In this document: positions 42,887-51,389 of the stretch, piece by piece
Layout: every line of letters starts with the position of its first letter
Numbering within the stretch: position 1 is the first letter of the stretch
Origin: Flavobacterium swingsii
GTDB taxonomy: Bacteria > Bacteroidota > Bacteroidia > Flavobacteriales > Flavobacteriaceae
Reading direction: 5' to 3'
Assembly: GCF_900111965.1 (NCBI RefSeq)
Contig: NZ_FOJT01000003.1
Span: forward strand, 186,001 to 250,000
Length of the DNA: 64,000 nt
Made by a program: the position numbers and the translations under genes
Notes under the pieces: model-generated
Told to the model about the DNA's origin: nothing
The model's input: only the letters and a program-made list of their open reading frames with translations
Database searches by the model: none

Positions 42887-42947
42887 CAAAAAAATAAAAA
42901 TATTTAAAATCATTTTTTTTTGTAAATTACACCTGTAATATTCAAGA

Positions 42948-43688
42948 ATGAGAACATTAGTAATAGGCGATATACACGGAGGATTAAGGGCTTTACAGCA
43001 AATTTTAGAAAAAGCAAAAGTCACAAAAAAAGATTTATTAATTTTTCTAGGTGATTATGTAGATGGTTGGAGCGAATCGCCACAAGTTTTAGATTTTTTA
43101 ATTTCTTTACAAAAAACACATTACTGTATATTTCTTCGAGGCAATCATGACGAGTTGTTGTTAGATTGGCTTGTGAACAACAATGAGAATATTAACCAAG
43201 AAATGTGGTACAAACATGGCGGAGAAGCTACGGTTTTAGCATACCAGACTGTTTCAAAAGAAGCGAAAGAAAATCATATTCAGTTCCTAAAATCTTTACA
43301 AAATTATTATTTAGATTCAGATAATAAACTGTTTGTTCACGCGGGTTTTACAAATATGAATGGCGTGCATTTTGAATATTTTCCTAAATTATTATATTGG
43401 GACAGAACGCTCTGGGAAACCGCATTGGCATTAGTCGAAAGCTTAGAAACTACTCATAAATATTATCCGAAAAGATTTACATTATATAAAGAAATTTATA
43501 TTGGTCACACGCCCGTTACCAGAATTGGAGAAACAATTCCTATAAACAAAGCCAATATTTGGAATATAGATACGGGAGCAGCTTTTGCTGGTCCATTAAC
43601 AATTCTTGATGCGGATACAAAAGAATTCTGGCAAAGCGAAAATTTACCTGATTTATACCCAAATGAAAATGGGAGAAATAAGATTTGA
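42948..43688 (+). CDS. PPP-family metallophosphoesterase (serine/threonine protein phosphatase-like)
   Basis: A 246-residue enzyme. All three metal motifs are intact: GDIHG (7-11), GDYVDG (35-40) and GNHDE (65-69). Later histidines lie in LFVHAGF and YIGHTPV. This is the bacterial PPP/calcineurin-like family, which includes protein phosphatases and diadenosine tetraphosphatases. Substrate not determinable. Divergent from the small lipoprotein gene. Confidence 0.9.
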   Translation: MRTLVIGDIHGGLRALQQILEKAKVTKKDLLIFLGDYVDGWSESPQVLDFLISLQKTHYCIFLRGNHDELLLDWLVNNNENINQEMWYKHGGEATVLAYQTVSKEAKENHIQFLKSLQNYYLDSDNKLFVHAGFTNMNGVHFEYFPKLLYWDRTLWETALALVESLETTHKYYPKRFTLYKEIYIGHTPVTRIGETIPINKANIWNIDTGAAFAGPLTILDADTKEFWQSENLPDLYPNENGRNKI

Positions 43689-43722
43689 TGTTTTTATTGA
43701 TTTTTGTCATTGCTTTTTGTTA

Positions 43723-43751
43723 TTGTCATTGAAATGGATTTTCTATATTTG
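43723..43751 (+). promoter_or_regulatory. Promoter of the outer membrane protein gene
   Basis: TTG (43723-43725), 18 nt, TATATTTG (43744-43751), 26 nt before the ATG. Both boxes match the Flavobacterium consensus. Confidence 0.6.
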
Positions 43752-43777
43752 CCAATATTTAAAAATTTATATTTAAG

Positions 43778-44305
43778 ATGAAAAAAATTATTACACTTTT
43801 ACTTGTTATTTCAGCAAGTATAGCAAATGCACAGGCATACAAAGGAAAAGGAGATGTTAAGGCGCAGGTTGGTGCAAATATTCAAAGTGGCGGAACAGGA
43901 ATTTTTGTTTCTGGAGATTTTGGTGTTGGCGAAAATATGTCTGTAGGTTTTTCTACAAGCTATTTGTTGTCTGCAAATAATACCTATATGACAGTTAATG
44001 AAACAACATTTGCTATAGAAGAAAACAAACCAAAATTTATAGACAGAATCGATGCAAAAGCCCGTTTTAATGTAAATTTAGGAAGTGTTATCGGTCTTGA
44101 TGAAAAAATGGACGTATATCCAGGATTAAATTTAGGAGTAAGAAATTTTGGTGCACACACAGGTTTCCGTTATTTCTTTACTGATGGTTTTGGTGTTTTT
44201 GGTGAAGCTGGAATTCCTATCGCAAAATACAGTAAAAATAATGATGGATTTAAATATTACAACAACCAATTTACATTTAATGTAGGTGTATCTTTTAATT
44301 TATAA
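43778..44305 (+). CDS. Outer membrane beta-barrel protein (DUF6646-like)
   Basis: A 175-residue protein with signal peptide MKKIITLLLVISASIANAQ. Alternating amphipathic strands and a final aromatic residue region (FTFNVGVSFNL, ending in a hydrophobic residue) are typical of small outer-membrane barrels. It resembles a flavobacterial family I know as DUF6646, from memory only. Monocistronic, with a hairpin terminator. Confidence 0.75.
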   Translation: MKKIITLLLVISASIANAQAYKGKGDVKAQVGANIQSGGTGIFVSGDFGVGENMSVGFSTSYLLSANNTYMTVNETTFAIEENKPKFIDRIDAKARFNVNLGSVIGLDEKMDVYPGLNLGVRNFGAHTGFRYFFTDGFGVFGEAGIPIAKYSKNNDGFKYYNNQFTFNVGVSFNL

Positions 44306-44323
44306 TCAATTTTAAAAAATAAT

Positions 44324-44380
44324 AAAAACCACTAACTCACAAATTTTACACACTAAATATTTGTGAATTAGTGGTTTTTT
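44324..44380 (+). terminator. Terminator after the outer membrane protein gene
   Basis: AAACCACTAA and TCACAAAT on the left pair with ATTTGTGA and TTAGTGGTTT on the right (one internal mismatch), followed by a T-run. Confidence 0.65.
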
Positions 44381-44394
44381 AATAAAAAAAGGCA

Positions 44395-44976
44395 ATGACT
44401 CCAATAGAAAAAAAATTATACGACAGAAGCGATTCAAAATGTGAATTATGTGGCTCTAACGACGATTTAAGAATACATTTAACCAAAGAAGAAGCTATCT
44501 CTGTTGACAATTCGGTTTTGGTTTGCACTACTTGCAAAAACCAAATTGAAAACACCACAACAACCGATCCTAATCATTGGAGATGTCTTAGCGACAGCAT
44601 GTGGAACGAAAATAAACCCGTACAAGTTGTGGCTTGGAGAATGCTAAATAGATTGCGACCAGAAGGTTGGCCACAAGATTTGTTAGACATGATGTATCTT
44701 GACGAAGAAACCTTAGTTTGGGCAGCAGCTACTGGCGAGGGAGAAGACGAAGAAGGTAAAATAGTGCATAAAGATGGTAATGGAAATATCCTGAAAGACG
44801 GAGATTCTGTTGTTTTGATAAAAGATTTAGATGTAAAAGGAGCGACTTTTACAGCAAAACGTGGTGCAGCCGTACATAACATTAAATTGGTTTGGGACAA
44901 TGCCGACCAAATAGAAGGTCGTGTAGAAGGACAACATATTGTGATTTTGACACAATACGTTAAGAAAACGAAGTAA
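44395..44976 (+). CDS. PhnA/YjdM-type protein with N-terminal zinc ribbon
   Basis: A 193-residue protein. An N-terminal zinc ribbon (CELC, Cys16 and Cys19; CTTC, Cys44 and Cys47) precedes the PhnA domain (KDGDSVVLIKDLDVKGA, KRGAAVHNIKLV, VEGQHIVILTQYVKK). PhnA was once called alkylphosphonate utilisation, but a phosphonate role is not supported and none of the other phn genes is here. Next gene starts 8 nt downstream. Confidence 0.88.
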   Translation: MTPIEKKLYDRSDSKCELCGSNDDLRIHLTKEEAISVDNSVLVCTTCKNQIENTTTTDPNHWRCLSDSMWNENKPVQVVAWRMLNRLRPEGWPQDLLDMMYLDEETLVWAAATGEGEDEEGKIVHKDGNGNILKDGDSVVLIKDLDVKGATFTAKRGAAVHNIKLVWDNADQIEGRVEGQHIVILTQYVKKTK

Positions 44977-44984
44977 CTTACCTC

Positions 44985-45785
44985 ATGAAGAATTTCTTTT
45001 TTATTGCTTTTTTCTTTTCAGGGACTATACTTTTCGCTCAAAACAGTGATTTTCAACAATCCAACAATGTTAAACTCAATGAGGCTTTTAAAATTCAAGA
45101 ACATAATTGTTCCCTAATCGAACAATTATTAATCGCAAATCTTTCCAATTTAAAAAAAGCAGCTACAACAACAGAACCTGTAAAAAGTGCTTTTTATAAA
45201 GAATTGTGCGAATTGTATAAGAATTTTAAAACCGCAAACCATAATTTTAATATTAGTGGTTTAACTCCTAAGGATAACGAGTCAATTCAAAATTTTTATA
45301 ATGTTAAACTAGCGAAAATAGATTCTTTATATAAACTAAGAGACTCCTCCATACCAATTAATGTTATAACAGAAAACACCGAGGACATTTTAAAAAACGG
45401 TCAAATCTCAAAAGAAATTTTGGATACTTACAAAGAACCAATGCATGATGATTGCAAAAACATGAATCCTACTTCTGGTGAAAGCTGTGTGTCTTATTTG
45501 TTTCGAAAATTCACTTCTAGGTCTTATCAAATTCCAGAATTTCGATTCACAGAACAAGGGGTTCAAATAAAACTTTTTATGAAATTAATAATCGATCGAA
45601 ACGGAGAAATTAACCTTACTCATATTATAAAATCGTCAAACTATTTTGAATTTGACATGGAAGCCATATCAGTAGCCAACAGGTTTTCAGAAAAATACAA
45701 ATTTACACCTGCAATATCAGGCAATAGAGTTGTAAGAGTGATGTATGCTTGTCCTGTTATAATTTCTGTGACAGGAATTAATTAA
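44985..45785 (+). CDS. Exported protein with TonB C-terminal-like domain
   Basis: A 266-residue protein with signal peptide (MKNFFFIAFFFSGTILFA). A helical region (about 20-140) precedes a C-terminal segment resembling a TonB_C domain: VQIKLFMKLIIDRNGEINLTHIIKSSNYFEFDMEAI, then FTPAISGNRVVRVMYACPVII. There is no transmembrane anchor, so it is probably a periplasmic or surface homologue, not an energising TonB. It follows PhnA by 8 nt. Confidence 0.65.
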   Translation: MKNFFFIAFFFSGTILFAQNSDFQQSNNVKLNEAFKIQEHNCSLIEQLLIANLSNLKKAATTTEPVKSAFYKELCELYKNFKTANHNFNISGLTPKDNESIQNFYNVKLAKIDSLYKLRDSSIPINVITENTEDILKNGQISKEILDTYKEPMHDDCKNMNPTSGESCVSYLFRKFTSRSYQIPEFRFTEQGVQIKLFMKLIIDRNGEINLTHIIKSSNYFEFDMEAISVANRFSEKYKFTPAISGNRVVRVMYACPVIISVTGIN

Positions 45786-45809
45786 AACTATAGGTGTAAA
45801 AAGAATAAA

Positions 45810-45840
45810 AAAAAGCGTTCCTGATTGGGGAACGCTTTTT
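45810..45840. terminator. Bidirectional terminator between the TonB-like gene and ALDH7
   Basis: AAAAAGCGTTCC (45810-45821) pairs with GGAACGCTTTTT (45829-45840), loop of 7 nt. Flanks fit both convergent genes. Confidence 0.85.
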
Positions 45841-45862
45841 TTCTTTTTCTATTCACTAGAAA

Positions 45863-47416
45863 CTACAAATCAAATTTAATTCCTTGTGCCAATGGCAATT
45901 CATCCGAATAGTTAACTGTATTTGTTTGTCTTCTCATGTATACTTTCCAAGCATCTGAACCAGATTCTCTTCCACCACCAGTTTCTTTTTCTCCACCAAA
46001 TGCTCCGCCAATTTCCGCACCAGAAGTTCCGATGTTTACGTTTGCGATTCCACAATCTGAACCAGAAAAAGATAAGAATTTTTCTGCTTCTTTCATGCTA
46101 TTTGTCATAATTGCCGAAGATAATCCTTGAGCAACTCCGTTTTGTACTTCGATTGCATTTTCAACTTCACCACTATATTTCATTAAATATAAAACTGGAG
46201 CAAAAGTTTCGTGTTGTACAATTTTATAAGTGTTTTCTGCTTCAATGATTGCAGGTTTTACATAACATCCAGATTCGTATCCTTCTCCAGTTAAAACGCC
46301 ACCTTCAACTAATACTTTTCCACCTTCTGCTTTTGCAGATTCAATGGCAGCTAAATAAGTATTTACTGATTCTTTGTCAATTAATGGTCCGATATGATTT
46401 TTTTGATCTAAAGGATTTCCAATTGTTAATTGCCTGTAAGCACCAACAATAGCATCTCTTACTTTATCATAAACAGATTCGTGAATAATTAATCTTCTTG
46501 TTGAGGTACATCTTTGTCCTGCAGTTCCCACAGCACCAAATACAGCTCCTGGAACAACTACTTTTAAGTCAGCCGTTGGAGTAATGATAATGGCATTGTT
46601 TCCACCTAATTCCAATAAAGATTTACCAAAACGTTGTGCCACTGTCGAACCAACAATTCTTCCCATACGAGTTGAACCTGTTGCAGAAATTAATGGGATT
46701 CTCACATCAGTAGTCATCATTTCTCCTACTTTGTAATCTCCGTTAATAATACATGAAATACCTTCTGGTAAATTATTTTCTTTTAAGATGTCAGCAATAA
46801 TATTTTGACAAGCAACGGAGCATAATGGTGCTTTTTCTGAAGCTTTCCAAACACATACATCACCACATATCCAAGCTAAAGCTGTATTCCAAGCCCAAAC
46901 TGCAACTGGAAAGTTAAATGCTGATATAATTCCAACAACTCCAATTGAATGCCATTGCTCTCTCATGACGTGACCTGGACGCTCTGAAGGAATAGTTTGT
47001 CCGTTTAATTGACGTGAAAGACCTACTGCGAAATCACAGATATCAATCATTTCTTGAACTTCACCGTAACCTTCTTGCAAAGATTTACCCATTTCGTAAG
47101 AAACTAACTTACCAAGTGGTTCTTTTAATTCTCTTAATTTATTTCCAAACTGACGAACGATTTCTCCTCTTTGTGGAGCAGGCATAGCTCTAAAGCTTTT
47201 GAATGCTTCCGTTGCGCTTTGCATTACTTTTTCGTAATCTGCAGCAGTAGTCGCTCTTACTTTTCCTATTAATTGACCATCTACTGGTGAATAACTTTCT
47301 AATAATTCTCCGTTAGAAAACCATTCACTTCCTGTTGAAGTTCCTTCGTTGATGGCTTTTACACCCAATTGTGCTAATGCTTCGGTCATCCCGAATTGTT
47401 GTGCTATTGTTGACAT
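45863..47416 (-). CDS. Aldehyde dehydrogenase, ALDH7-like (aminoadipate semialdehyde type)
   Basis: A 517-residue NAD(P)-dependent dehydrogenase. The catalytic Cys is in GTAGQRCTSTRR and the general base Glu in LLELGGNNA. The N-terminal substrate and cofactor regions include NFPVAVWAWNTALAW. The overall pattern resembles antiquitin-type enzymes that oxidise aminoadipate semialdehyde/piperideine carboxylate in lysine degradation. The exact substrate is not proven. A -7 box (TAACTTTG, 47452 to 47445) lies 29 nt upstream. Confidence 0.88.
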   Translation of the reverse strand: MSTIAQQFGMTEALAQLGVKAINEGTSTGSEWFSNGELLESYSPVDGQLIGKVRATTAADYEKVMQSATEAFKSFRAMPAPQRGEIVRQFGNKLRELKEPLGKLVSYEMGKSLQEGYGEVQEMIDICDFAVGLSRQLNGQTIPSERPGHVMREQWHSIGVVGIISAFNFPVAVWAWNTALAWICGDVCVWKASEKAPLCSVACQNIIADILKENNLPEGISCIINGDYKVGEMMTTDVRIPLISATGSTRMGRIVGSTVAQRFGKSLLELGGNNAIIITPTADLKVVVPGAVFGAVGTAGQRCTSTRRLIIHESVYDKVRDAIVGAYRQLTIGNPLDQKNHIGPLIDKESVNTYLAAIESAKAEGGKVLVEGGVLTGEGYESGCYVKPAIIEAENTYKIVQHETFAPVLYLMKYSGEVENAIEVQNGVAQGLSSAIMTNSMKEAEKFLSFSGSDCGIANVNIGTSGAEIGGAFGGEKETGGGRESGSDAWKVYMRRQTNTVNYSDELPLAQGIKFDL

Positions 47417-47444
47417 TATATTGTTGTTTTTTTAAATTCTGGTG

Positions 47445-47452
47445 CAAAGTTA
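47445..47452 (-). promoter_or_regulatory. -7 box of the ALDH7-like gene
   Basis: The minus strand reads TAACTTTG, a perfect TAnnTTTG, 29 nt before the ATG. Confidence 0.5.
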
Positions 47453-47565
47453 TGATTTTTTGTTTAATCGCCCGATTGTTTATTATGAAAGTTGATTATA
47501 AACACTATCATGTTTATTGTCCAATTCAATATATTTATCTTTTTTCATTTGTTTCACCCAAGATT

Positions 47566-48039
47566 TTACATGTATTTAGCATCTGATTTTAATGCGTTTT
47601 TTATTTCTTTTTTAGATTTAATAATTTTATTGATTTTTTCAATAAAAATTTTCAAATTTTTATACTTCTCTTTATCTAATGGATTTTTTATAAAATCAGT
47701 TTTGACTGTAAATGTTTGTTTACTATCATCTGAAAAACTTATAATGTATTTCATATCAGAAGCAGGCATCATAATTGGTTCATCATCATTAGTTATTAAA
47801 AATTCGTTTTTGTAATTTTTAATATTTTGATCATCATACGTGTCTTTAATTTCAGTTATCTCGTCTTCAGTTATATAAAATTTATAGTTAGCGTCTTTTT
47901 TGTTCATAAAATGAACAGTATATTCACCCTTAAAAAGATTAACTTCAGATGATTGGTCATCTTGAATGATAATAGAAGTTATATCTTTCTTAATACATGA
48001 CATAAAGAGTAAAGGAATTATAAAAAATATTTTTTTCAT
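47566..48039 (-). CDS. Lipoprotein of unknown function
   Basis: A 157-residue lipoprotein, with signal MKKIFFIIPLLFMSC (lipobox ending at Cys15). The mature part is charged and strand-rich (EVNLFKGEYTVHFMNK, YIISFSDDSKQTFTVKTDF). No family recognised. It lies between the tRNA-Ser gene and the ALDH gene, all on minus. Confidence 0.7.
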   Translation of the reverse strand: MKKIFFIIPLLFMSCIKKDITSIIIQDDQSSEVNLFKGEYTVHFMNKKDANYKFYITEDEITEIKDTYDDQNIKNYKNEFLITNDDEPIMMPASDMKYIISFSDDSKQTFTVKTDFIKNPLDKEKYKNLKIFIEKINKIIKSKKEIKNALKSDAKYM

Positions 48040-48133
48040 CGTAAGTCGGTTTTAATAAAGTGAGGTAGATTTTTTTTTTCGACAGCGCAGATTTTCAATC
48101 TGTGTTCATAATAAAAGTCAATTAATAAATCCA

Positions 48134-48161
48134 AAAAACCTAAACTTTCGTTTAGGTTTTC
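48134..48161 (-). terminator. Terminator downstream of tRNA-Ser
   Basis: AAAACCTAAAC pairs with GTTTAGGTTTT around a 4-nt loop (read on minus, GAAA), ending in TTTTTT. It lies just after the tRNA 3' end. Confidence 0.85.
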
Positions 48162-48166
48162 TTTAG

Positions 48167-48251
48167 CAGAGAGGAAGGGATTCGAACCCTCGATATGTTG
48201 CCATATACACGCTTTCCAAGCGTGCGCCTTCAGCCACTCGGCCACCTCTCT
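48167..48251 (-). tRNA. tRNA-Ser (anticodon GGA)
   Basis: 85 nt on minus. The acceptor stem AGAGAGG pairs with CCTCTCT, discriminator G. The D arm region is GCCGAGTGGCTGAAGGC. The anticodon loop CTTGGAAAG gives GGA. A long type II variable arm is present (GTATATGGCAACATATC), and the T arm is AGGGTTCGAATCCCT. No CCA is encoded. It lies 55 nt downstream of ansA on the same strand. Confidence 0.95.
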
Positions 48252-48306
48252 TTTTATGTTTTGCAAATAAAAGAATAAATTTCTTGGGAAGTCAATAATT
48301 ACGGTA

Positions 48307-49338
48307 TTAATTCATCTCGCCACGCAAAGAAGTTTCAAAAATGGTTTTGAATACATTTGGTGCCACTTTTTGCCCTAACAAATACATGAGTTTTGTAATT
48401 GCTGCTTCGGTGGTGATATCTTTTCCTGAAATAACGCCAATTTGCTTGAGTTGTGAGCTGGTTTCGTATTGACCCATATTGACACTTCCTCCAGAACATT
48501 GAGTAACATTTATAATATGTAATCCGTTTTTTATGGCGTTTTCGAGTAAATTGATAAACCATTTTTCGGTAGGAGCATTGCCAGAACCATAGGTTTCTAA
48601 CACGATTCCTTTTAGATTGGGTATCGATAAAATAGTTTGGATTACTTTTTCATTAATACCTGGAAAAACTTTAATAATTACCACATTGTCATCAAAAGCA
48701 GTATTTACTTTTAGTTTTTTAGTAGCTGTATTTTTTAATAAAATAGTTTCATTAACGTTTAAATGAACGCCAGATTCCGCTAACGAAGGGAAATTTGGTG
48801 AAGCAAAAGCGCTAAAATGTTCGGCACTTATTTTTGTGGTTCTATTTCCGCGATACAATTTGTATTCGAAGTACAAACAAACTTCATTTATAATCGACTT
48901 GTTTTTATTTTTTAGCGAAGCTACTTGAATGGCTGTGATTAGATTTTCTTTAGCATCGGTTCTTAAATCTCCAATAGGCAACTGAGAACCTGTGAAAACC
49001 ACTGGTTTGTTCAGGTTTTCTAACATAAAACTCAATGCTGAAGCGGAATACGACATGGTGTCCGATCCGTGCAAAACAACAAAACCATCATAATTATCGT
49101 AATTGTCTTTGATAATGATAGCTATTTTTTTCCATTCTTCGATATTCATATTCGAAGAATCGATAGGTTTTTCGAACGAAACCGTTGCGATGTTGCAGTC
49201 TAGTAATTTAAGTTCGGGAATATTTTTTAATAATTTTTTAAAATTGAATGCTTTGAGAACGCCAGTTTCAAAATCCTTGACCATTCCTATGGTTCCACCG
49301 GTATATATGAGAAGTATATTGGCTTTAGATGGCATCAT
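48307..49338 (-). CDS. ansA: Type I L-asparaginase
   Basis: A 343-residue amidohydrolase converting asparagine to aspartate and ammonia. The N-terminal nucleophile loop is YTGGTIGMV. The second motif is VLHGSDTMSYSASALSFML and supplies the other catalytic Thr. It has no signal peptide, so it is cytoplasmic type I. Its start overlaps the end of the acyltransferase gene by 14 nt, so the two are translationally coupled. Confidence 0.93.
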   Translation of the reverse strand: MMPSKANILLIYTGGTIGMVKDFETGVLKAFNFKKLLKNIPELKLLDCNIATVSFEKPIDSSNMNIEEWKKIAIIIKDNYDNYDGFVVLHGSDTMSYSASALSFMLENLNKPVVFTGSQLPIGDLRTDAKENLITAIQVASLKNKNKSIINEVCLYFEYKLYRGNRTTKISAEHFSAFASPNFPSLAESGVHLNVNETILLKNTATKKLKVNTAFDDNVVIIKVFPGINEKVIQTILSIPNLKGIVLETYGSGNAPTEKWFINLLENAIKNGLHIINVTQCSGGSVNMGQYETSSQLKQIGVISGKDITTEAAITKLMYLLGQKVAPNVFKTIFETSLRGEMN

Positions 49339-50458
49339 TATATTTCATTTTATTTACAACGGGATTGGCATACATGGCAAGGAAACCTTCTACCATTTGT
49401 GCATTTTTAGCATCTATTTTTAACTCTAAACGACGTTCAAATAGCGATTTTTCATTTTCGGTATAATGACTAGAAAACTTGTCTGTTTTATACAATATAT
49501 CGTAAGCTATAAAATTTGTTGTCCACAATTTATAAGATTTCAAAATCGATTCATCGACAACTTCTGCTAAAGCTTGAATTTGTTTGTTTGTGTTTGAAAA
49601 CTCATCTTTAATTACATCTAATTCAGAATCTAAAACATCTCCAATATGTATGTGAATTCGTTTTTTCTGACCCAGAACGCCACTCAAAATATTTTGAAAA
49701 TCTTCATTGCCACTTTTAACGTAGGTTTCCTGATTGGCTTCTGCCATAAGTTGTGGCATTTTTAGCGCATCGGTCGGATCGTACTCGTAAGAAATAGAAA
49801 CTGGAACAATTTTTAATTCTTTGCAATAATCCATTGCATCTTTATTAGAGGCCATCGTTAGCATTTTTAGTACGCCCGAATTGGTCGCGTCGTTACCATC
49901 TTTCGTTCTTCCTTCACGTTGTGCAATCCAAACAGAACGGTTTTCGTGCAACAATAATTGTTCAATATATTCCGACATTAAACGAGAACTTTGTAATAAT
50001 TCTCTTGGCGACAATCCTCTTTGAACAATGAAATTTCGGTTTAATTTGGAAAGTAATTTCAGGAAATCTTTCTTCACTAAATTGTCACCAATTGCCGATG
50101 CTGTCATGACTAATTCATGTTCGAAAAGCGCAGCATTTAGTAAAGATGTATCAAGAATTATATCGCGATGGTTTGATATAAAAAGGTAAGCTGTGTTTTT
50201 TTCTAATTTTTCGAAACCTGACGTAGACAAGCCTTCAGAGCTTTTTTCGAGTACTTTTTGAATGGTTTCATATATAAAATTACATTGAAAATCTCGAATA
50301 GAATGCGTTTTGCGAAGTTGATTTTTCCAAACTTCATCATCAACTCCTGGAAAAGCAAAATTCATCATCGCTTTAAGCATCGGATGTTTTAAAGATGCTT
50401 GTAAAGCTTGGTTTACTTCGGCATCATAATAAGGACGAATGGTATCAAATTTTGACAT
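49325..50458 (-). CDS. PlsC-like glycerophospholipid acyltransferase
   Basis: A 377-residue acyltransferase. The catalytic block is NHRDIILD, in which the Asp is one position later than in the usual HX4D motif. A downstream block has WIAQREGRTKDGND and VPVSISYEYDPTD. It fits the Bacteroidetes 1-acylglycerol-3-phosphate acyltransferase-like proteins. It overlaps ansA by 14 nt and lies 51 nt downstream of tatD, so it is mid-operon. Confidence 0.85.
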   Translation of the reverse strand: MSKFDTIRPYYDAEVNQALQASLKHPMLKAMMNFAFPGVDDEVWKNQLRKTHSIRDFQCNFIYETIQKVLEKSSEGLSTSGFEKLEKNTAYLFISNHRDIILDTSLLNAALFEHELVMTASAIGDNLVKKDFLKLLSKLNRNFIVQRGLSPRELLQSSRLMSEYIEQLLLHENRSVWIAQREGRTKDGNDATNSGVLKMLTMASNKDAMDYCKELKIVPVSISYEYDPTDALKMPQLMAEANQETYVKSGNEDFQNILSGVLGQKKRIHIHIGDVLDSELDVIKDEFSNTNKQIQALAEVVDESILKSYKLWTTNFIAYDILYKTDKFSSHYTENEKSLFERRLELKIDAKNAQMVEGFLAMYANPVVNKMKYNDAI

Positions 50459-50509
50459 GTTGTAACTTAAATTAGTCCTACAAAGAACGGATTTTTTTTT
50501 GAAATATAA

Positions 50510-51280
50510 TTAACAGTTTTTAAAAATGGACAAAGCATTTTTAGTTGTAATTCTAGCAATTTCTTCTACTGGAAGATTGTAAATTCCCGAGAGTTTCTCA
50601 GCCACTAAAGTTACATAAGAACTTTCGTTTCGTTTTCCTCGAAAAGGTGCTGGAGCCAGATAAGGCGAATCTGTTTCTAGAACGATGTTTTCAATGTCTA
50701 TTTGATGTAAAAATTGATCTATTTTTCCGTTTTTGAAAGTTACAACGCCACCAATTCCGAGTTTCATATTATAAGAAATGGCTTGTAAAGCTTGTTCGTA
50801 ATCTCCTGAAAAACAATGAAAAATTCCGAACAAATCATCGCTTTTTTCGAGCTCTAGGACTTCAAAAATTTCATCAAAAGCGTCACGACAATGAATATTT
50901 ATAGGTAATTTATATTTTTTCGCTAATTGTATTTGATGTTGGAAAGCTTTTTTCTGAATGTCTAAAGTGGTTTTGTCCCAATATAAATCGATTCCAATTT
51001 CGCCAATAGCGGCAAATTTTCTTTTGGCTAATTCGGTTTCTACGTGTTGTAATTCTTCGAGATAATTTTCTTTCACATAACATGGATGCAAACCCATCAT
51101 TAGAAACATATTTTCAGGATATTGTGTTTCTAAATCATACATTTTTTGAGTATAACTAGCATCTATAGATGGAATAAAAAATCGAGAAACGCCTTTAGAA
51201 ATGGCATTTTGAATCATTTCGTCTCGATCGGAATCGAATTCTGAAGAATATAAATGAGTATGAGTATCTATTAATGACAT
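50510..51280 (-). CDS. TatD family metal-dependent DNase
   Basis: A 256-residue TIM-barrel hydrolase. Metal ligands lie in DTHTHLY, GEIGIDLYWD, NIHCRDAFDE, FHCFSGDY and ETDSPYLAP. I choose ATG 51280 because a longer frame (ATG 51298) starts inside a -7 box (51296-51303) that places transcription near 51289. The family usually begins MLIDTHTHL. Confidence 0.92.
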   Translation of the reverse strand: MSLIDTHTHLYSSEFDSDRDEMIQNAISKGVSRFFIPSIDASYTQKMYDLETQYPENMFLMMGLHPCYVKENYLEELQHVETELAKRKFAAIGEIGIDLYWDKTTLDIQKKAFQHQIQLAKKYKLPINIHCRDAFDEIFEVLELEKSDDLFGIFHCFSGDYEQALQAISYNMKLGIGGVVTFKNGKIDQFLHQIDIENIVLETDSPYLAPAPFRGKRNESSYVTLVAEKLSGIYNLPVEEIARITTKNALSIFKNC

Positions 51281-51295
51281 TGGATTATTTTGCAT

Positions 51296-51303
51296 CAAAA
51301 TTA
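51296..51303 (-). promoter_or_regulatory. -7 box of the tatD operon
   Basis: The minus strand reads TAATTTTG, a perfect TAnnTTTG. It overlaps the upstream ATG at 51298, which supports the ATG at 51280. Confidence 0.5.
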
Positions 51304-51389
51304 AAAAAAAATGTCACAAAAAAAGAGATTCACCACGTTTTTGAATAACGCTGTGAATCTCTGTGTTTTTTTTAGGACTTTTTAAAACC

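Noticed and set aside
45922..46130. Pro/Phe-rich plus-strand frames opposite the ALDH gene
   Set aside because: Overlapping frames antisense to a conserved gene; no support.
48036..48266. 76-residue minus-strand frame
   Set aside because: It contains the tRNA-Ser gene and its terminator, so it is not a protein gene.
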